A stretch of 64,000 bases of DNA, from NCBI GenBank assembly GCA_019747815.1, contig JAIEQJ010000050.1:103254-167253 (forward strand). Direction: 5' to 3'. The notes under the pieces were generated by a model. It did no database searches. It was not told the origin of the DNA and saw only the letters and a list, made by a program, of their open reading frames with translations. The DNA is from Hyphomonadaceae bacterium. Its GTDB lineage: Bacteria > Pseudomonadota > Alphaproteobacteria > Rhizobiales > Hyphomicrobiaceae. Both the position numbers and the translations under genes were made by a program. Shown one piece after another: positions 61,776 through 64,000 of the stretch; within the stretch, counting starts at the first letter, position 1; each line of letters begins with the position of its first letter.

Positions 61776-63938
61776 TCAGTCTCGGGTTTTGAGCACGGAC
61801 ACAAGGTCCAGCTGATTGACACGCTGGCGCACGACGAGCGCTGACAAAACGGCAGCGGCGATGACGATGGCGCTGGCCAGGACATAGGTCGAAGGCTCGA
61901 CGACCAGACGGACCCGCATCAGCTCGCCAGCCAAATTCGTCTTCATGATCCAAGCAAGGCCGTAGCCCATGGCCCATCCAGGCGGCTGTGCAATCAATGT
62001 GAGCAGGGCGAGCTCGAGGAGAAGGATGCGCAAGACTTCTCCGCGCGTGAAGCCGAGAACACGCAAACTGGCCAACTCGCGTGCACGTTCCGAGAGCGAG
62101 ATGCGCGCGCTGTTGTAGACCACCCCGAAGGCGATGATGGCAGCGAGCCCGGTGTAGATGCTTGCCATCGTGGTAATGAGCAGGGCCACCGTTTCGCGGA
62201 AATTGGCGAGCGACGCGCGTTGCAAGGCCAAGCCGCTGACGATCGGCATGCCCTTGATTGCGGCGTAAAACTGGTCGGCTCGGTTCTGGTCGAAGCTGAG
62301 ATTGACGCTGTTCAAGGCCGGAGCCTCACGCATGAGCCGCGCCAAGGCTGCAGCATCCATCATGCCCCTGATGCCGAAGTAGTCTTCGACCAATGCGGTC
62401 ACGGGGAGAGACACGGTTCGCCGCGGGCCGTCGAGCAGGTCGACTTCGACAAAATCGCCAACGTGCACGCCCAAGATCTGCGCGAGCATGCCGGAGATTG
62501 CCAAGCCCACGTCCGGCAACACGACAGGGCGCAGGTCGACGTCGATGACGCGGTTGAGATCGGCATCGCGCGGTCTTCCACTGATCGTGACCCGTCGCTC
62601 GATACTGCCGTTGCGGATACGAATCGGAACCTCGCGATAGGGCTCGACGGCCAGAACGCCTGGCAACCGGGCCATCTGCAGGACGACCTCCCGCGGGCGT
62701 TTCTCGATGAAGCTGACGGTGGCGTCCTGTCGATCGGACAGGAAATACGTCACGTCGATCAGCTGCTCCATGGTGTCATTGGTAAAAAGAGATACGACGA
62801 GAATCGCTGTTGCCAGCGCCATGCCAAGCATCGTGAATCCGGCACGGATTGGATGCCGGGCGATATTGCGCAGCATCATGATGCTGGGTTGAGACAAGAC
62901 GCTGTCGAGGGCGAATGCTGCAGGCAGCACCCGGCGGTAGCGCGGCGGAGCAGGCGGCTGCATGGCAACCGCGGGAGGCAGCCTGACAACATCCCAGAGC
63001 GCGCGAATTGCACCGACAATGGCGGCCAGGAGGCTGAGCATCGCGGCCGTGAAGTAGACGTCAGGGCTGTAGGTGAAAACGAGAAATGGGAAGCGGAAGA
63101 AATCGCCGAACAATCTTGTTACACTTATGCCGAGCCACGTGCCGGCGGCGCTACCGATGGCTATGCCGATGACGGCGATGATGATGACGAACTTGATGTA
63201 GTGTGCAGCGATCGTCCACTGACCATAGCCGACGGCTTTCAAAAGACCGATCTGTTCGCGCTCGAGCGCGACCAGCCGACTGAGGGTGACGTTGACCAGA
63301 AACGCCGCAACCAGAAGAAAGATCGGCGGTAGGGTACGGCTCATGTTGTTGAGCATGTCGAGTTCGTGGTCGAGCCACGCATGCGACGTCTGCTCTTTTC
63401 GCCCGTGCGCCGCCCGTCCCCCATAGCGTTCCAGCAGCACGTCGAGGCGTTGCACCACCTCGCGCTCGGAGACGTCTCGCAACAATTGGAGATTGACCGA
63501 AGAGAACGCACCTTCGAGATCGAAGGCGCTGGCCAGCGCCTTTTCCGACATCCAGACGATGCCGAAGCGGCGGTCGTCCGGCATGATGTCGCCTGGTCCG
63601 ACCGCATAGATGAACTCAGGCGACAGCGCGATGCCGACGATGATCAGCTCGCGTTTGCGGCCGTTTAAAATCGCCGAGAACCGAGAACCGGGCACGAATC
63701 CGTGCGCATTGGCAAAGCTCTCGCTGACCACAACTTCGTTCGAGCTCAGGGGCTCGGGCGTCCGGCCCATCCGCATGTAGAGCTGGTTGAGCGCGGACTT
63801 GCGGACCTCGGGCAATGAAATGAATTGACCGGTCGCCGGCTCGCGAAAGTTGGGGATGTCGAGCAGCGCGAGCTTGGCGATTCGCGCGTCGACGGCGGCG
63901 ACACCGGGAATTTCCGCGATTCGACCCCGCGGGTCACT
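61776..63938 (-). pseudogene. FtsX/MacB-type ABC permease, N-terminus lost
   Basis: Large permease with two FtsX domains (helix clusters around residues 205-320 and 545-680 of the TTG-start reading at 63815). The coding frame continues upstream to 63938 with recognisable sequence (IAEIPGVAAVDARIAKLALL then DIPNFREPATGQFISLPEVR), then hits an in-frame stop inside a repeated, foreign-looking sequence. The first membrane helix and roughly 90-110 residues normally present are missing. The TTG at 63815 is not a natural start. It is therefore a gene cut by an insertion or rearrangement; downstream coupling to the adaptor gene is intact. Confidence 0.7.
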
Positions 63939-64000
63939 TCAAATTCCTCCGGGTGCGGTCAGTCAAATTCCTCCACCCGCGAGGCAGGACAAGGTGATTG
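63932..64000. mobile_element. possible IS-element end (IS21-like repeats)
   Basis: Two direct copies of TCAAATTCCTCC (63939-63950 and 63963-63974), each preceded by GGTCA, start exactly where the permease reading frame is lost. Repeated short sequences at a terminus are typical of IS21-family ends. The rest of the element would lie beyond the window, so the family is a guess. Confidence 0.4.

Noticed and set aside
62220..63332. 370-codon open frame on the plus strand
   Set aside because: Antisense to the FtsX-type permease, very rich in Asp, Gln and Arg as expected of a GC-rich shadow frame.
1..64000. CRISPR arrays, rRNA operons, complete tRNA genes, replication origin
   Set aside because: None seen: no regularly spaced direct repeats of CRISPR size, no rRNA-like sequence, and only a partial tRNA end.

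Overview
The window looks like a GC-rich alphaproteobacterium, probably of the Hyphomicrobiales. This is inferred from gene content (LIV-type ABC transporter, DmeF-type CDF protein, MerR/CDF pair, HME-RND pump, tRNA-Pro remnant, aerobic C1 genes) and not from a marker gene. Most genes between 9.4 and 34.8 kb lie on the minus strand and serve one theme: corrinoid-dependent removal of methyl groups and their passage to tetrahydrofolate (THF).

Layout. 0-6.6 kb: GlpF-like channel, ribulose-phosphate epimerase, TauE/SafE exporter, two MFS transporters and a Zn-type homocysteine methyltransferase. 6.7-9.4 kb: fhs and folD, the THF branch that oxidises C1 units to formate. 9.4-15.0 kb: small protein, CDGSH Fe-S protein, LysR regulator, cold-shock-domain protein, NarI-like membrane protein, corrinoid protein 1 and UroD-type methyltransferase 1. 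15.1-20.0 kb: a complete branched-chain-amino-acid type ABC importer. 20.3-25.2 kb: arsA, arsD, a DmsB-like ferredoxin and a cytoplasmic molybdopterin oxidoreductase. 25.5-32.8 kb: an MtrH/AcsE-like methyl-THF methyltransferase on the plus strand, then a minus-strand operon reading UroD-type methyltransferase 2, corrinoid protein 2, RamA/RACo-like activator, CobW GTPase, GntR regulator, zinc-ribbon protein and GYD protein. 33.0-34.8 kb: a DUF71 ATPase, a MetH-activation-like protein and a small conserved protein. 34.8-37.9 kb: a protein methyltransferase and acetyl-CoA synthetase. 37.9-38.8 kb: a DUF1826-like gene behind a cobalamin riboswitch.

39-47.7 kb is a mobile, rearranged region: a ComEC-like metallo-beta-lactamase protein, an arsR-permease-GST-ATP-grasp operon, a degenerate tRNA-Pro 3' end, an AlpA-type regulator and a tyrosine integrase. 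The last gene of the arsR operon is broken. Its N-terminal part lies at 41402-42499 on the minus strand and its missing C-terminus at 47491-47682 on the plus strand, with the same short repeats beside both breaks. This pattern fits an integrase-mediated inversion of about 6.1 kb.

48-64 kb is a metal and sulfur accessory region: ArsR regulator, DUF2306 protein, a remnant of a CusB adaptor, an intact CusA-like pump, a 35-residue Met-rich membrane peptide, a divergent MerR/CDF zinc-cobalt-type cluster, XRE and DUF2285 proteins, a DASS transporter, YeeE/YedE halves, and an HlyD/FtsX-type ABC exporter whose permease is cut off at its N-terminus by IS-like repeated sequence at the right edge.

Proposed joint function (inference). 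A methylated substrate enters through the LIV transporter. UroD-type enzymes move its methyl group onto the corrinoid proteins, the RamA-like protein re-reduces inactive cob(II)amide, the MtrH-like enzyme passes methyl to THF, and FolD and Fhs finish oxidation to formate. arsA/arsD with perfectly conserved arsenite-binding cysteines, but no ArsB or ACR3 partner in view, raises the possibility that the substrate, or a by-product, is arsenical.
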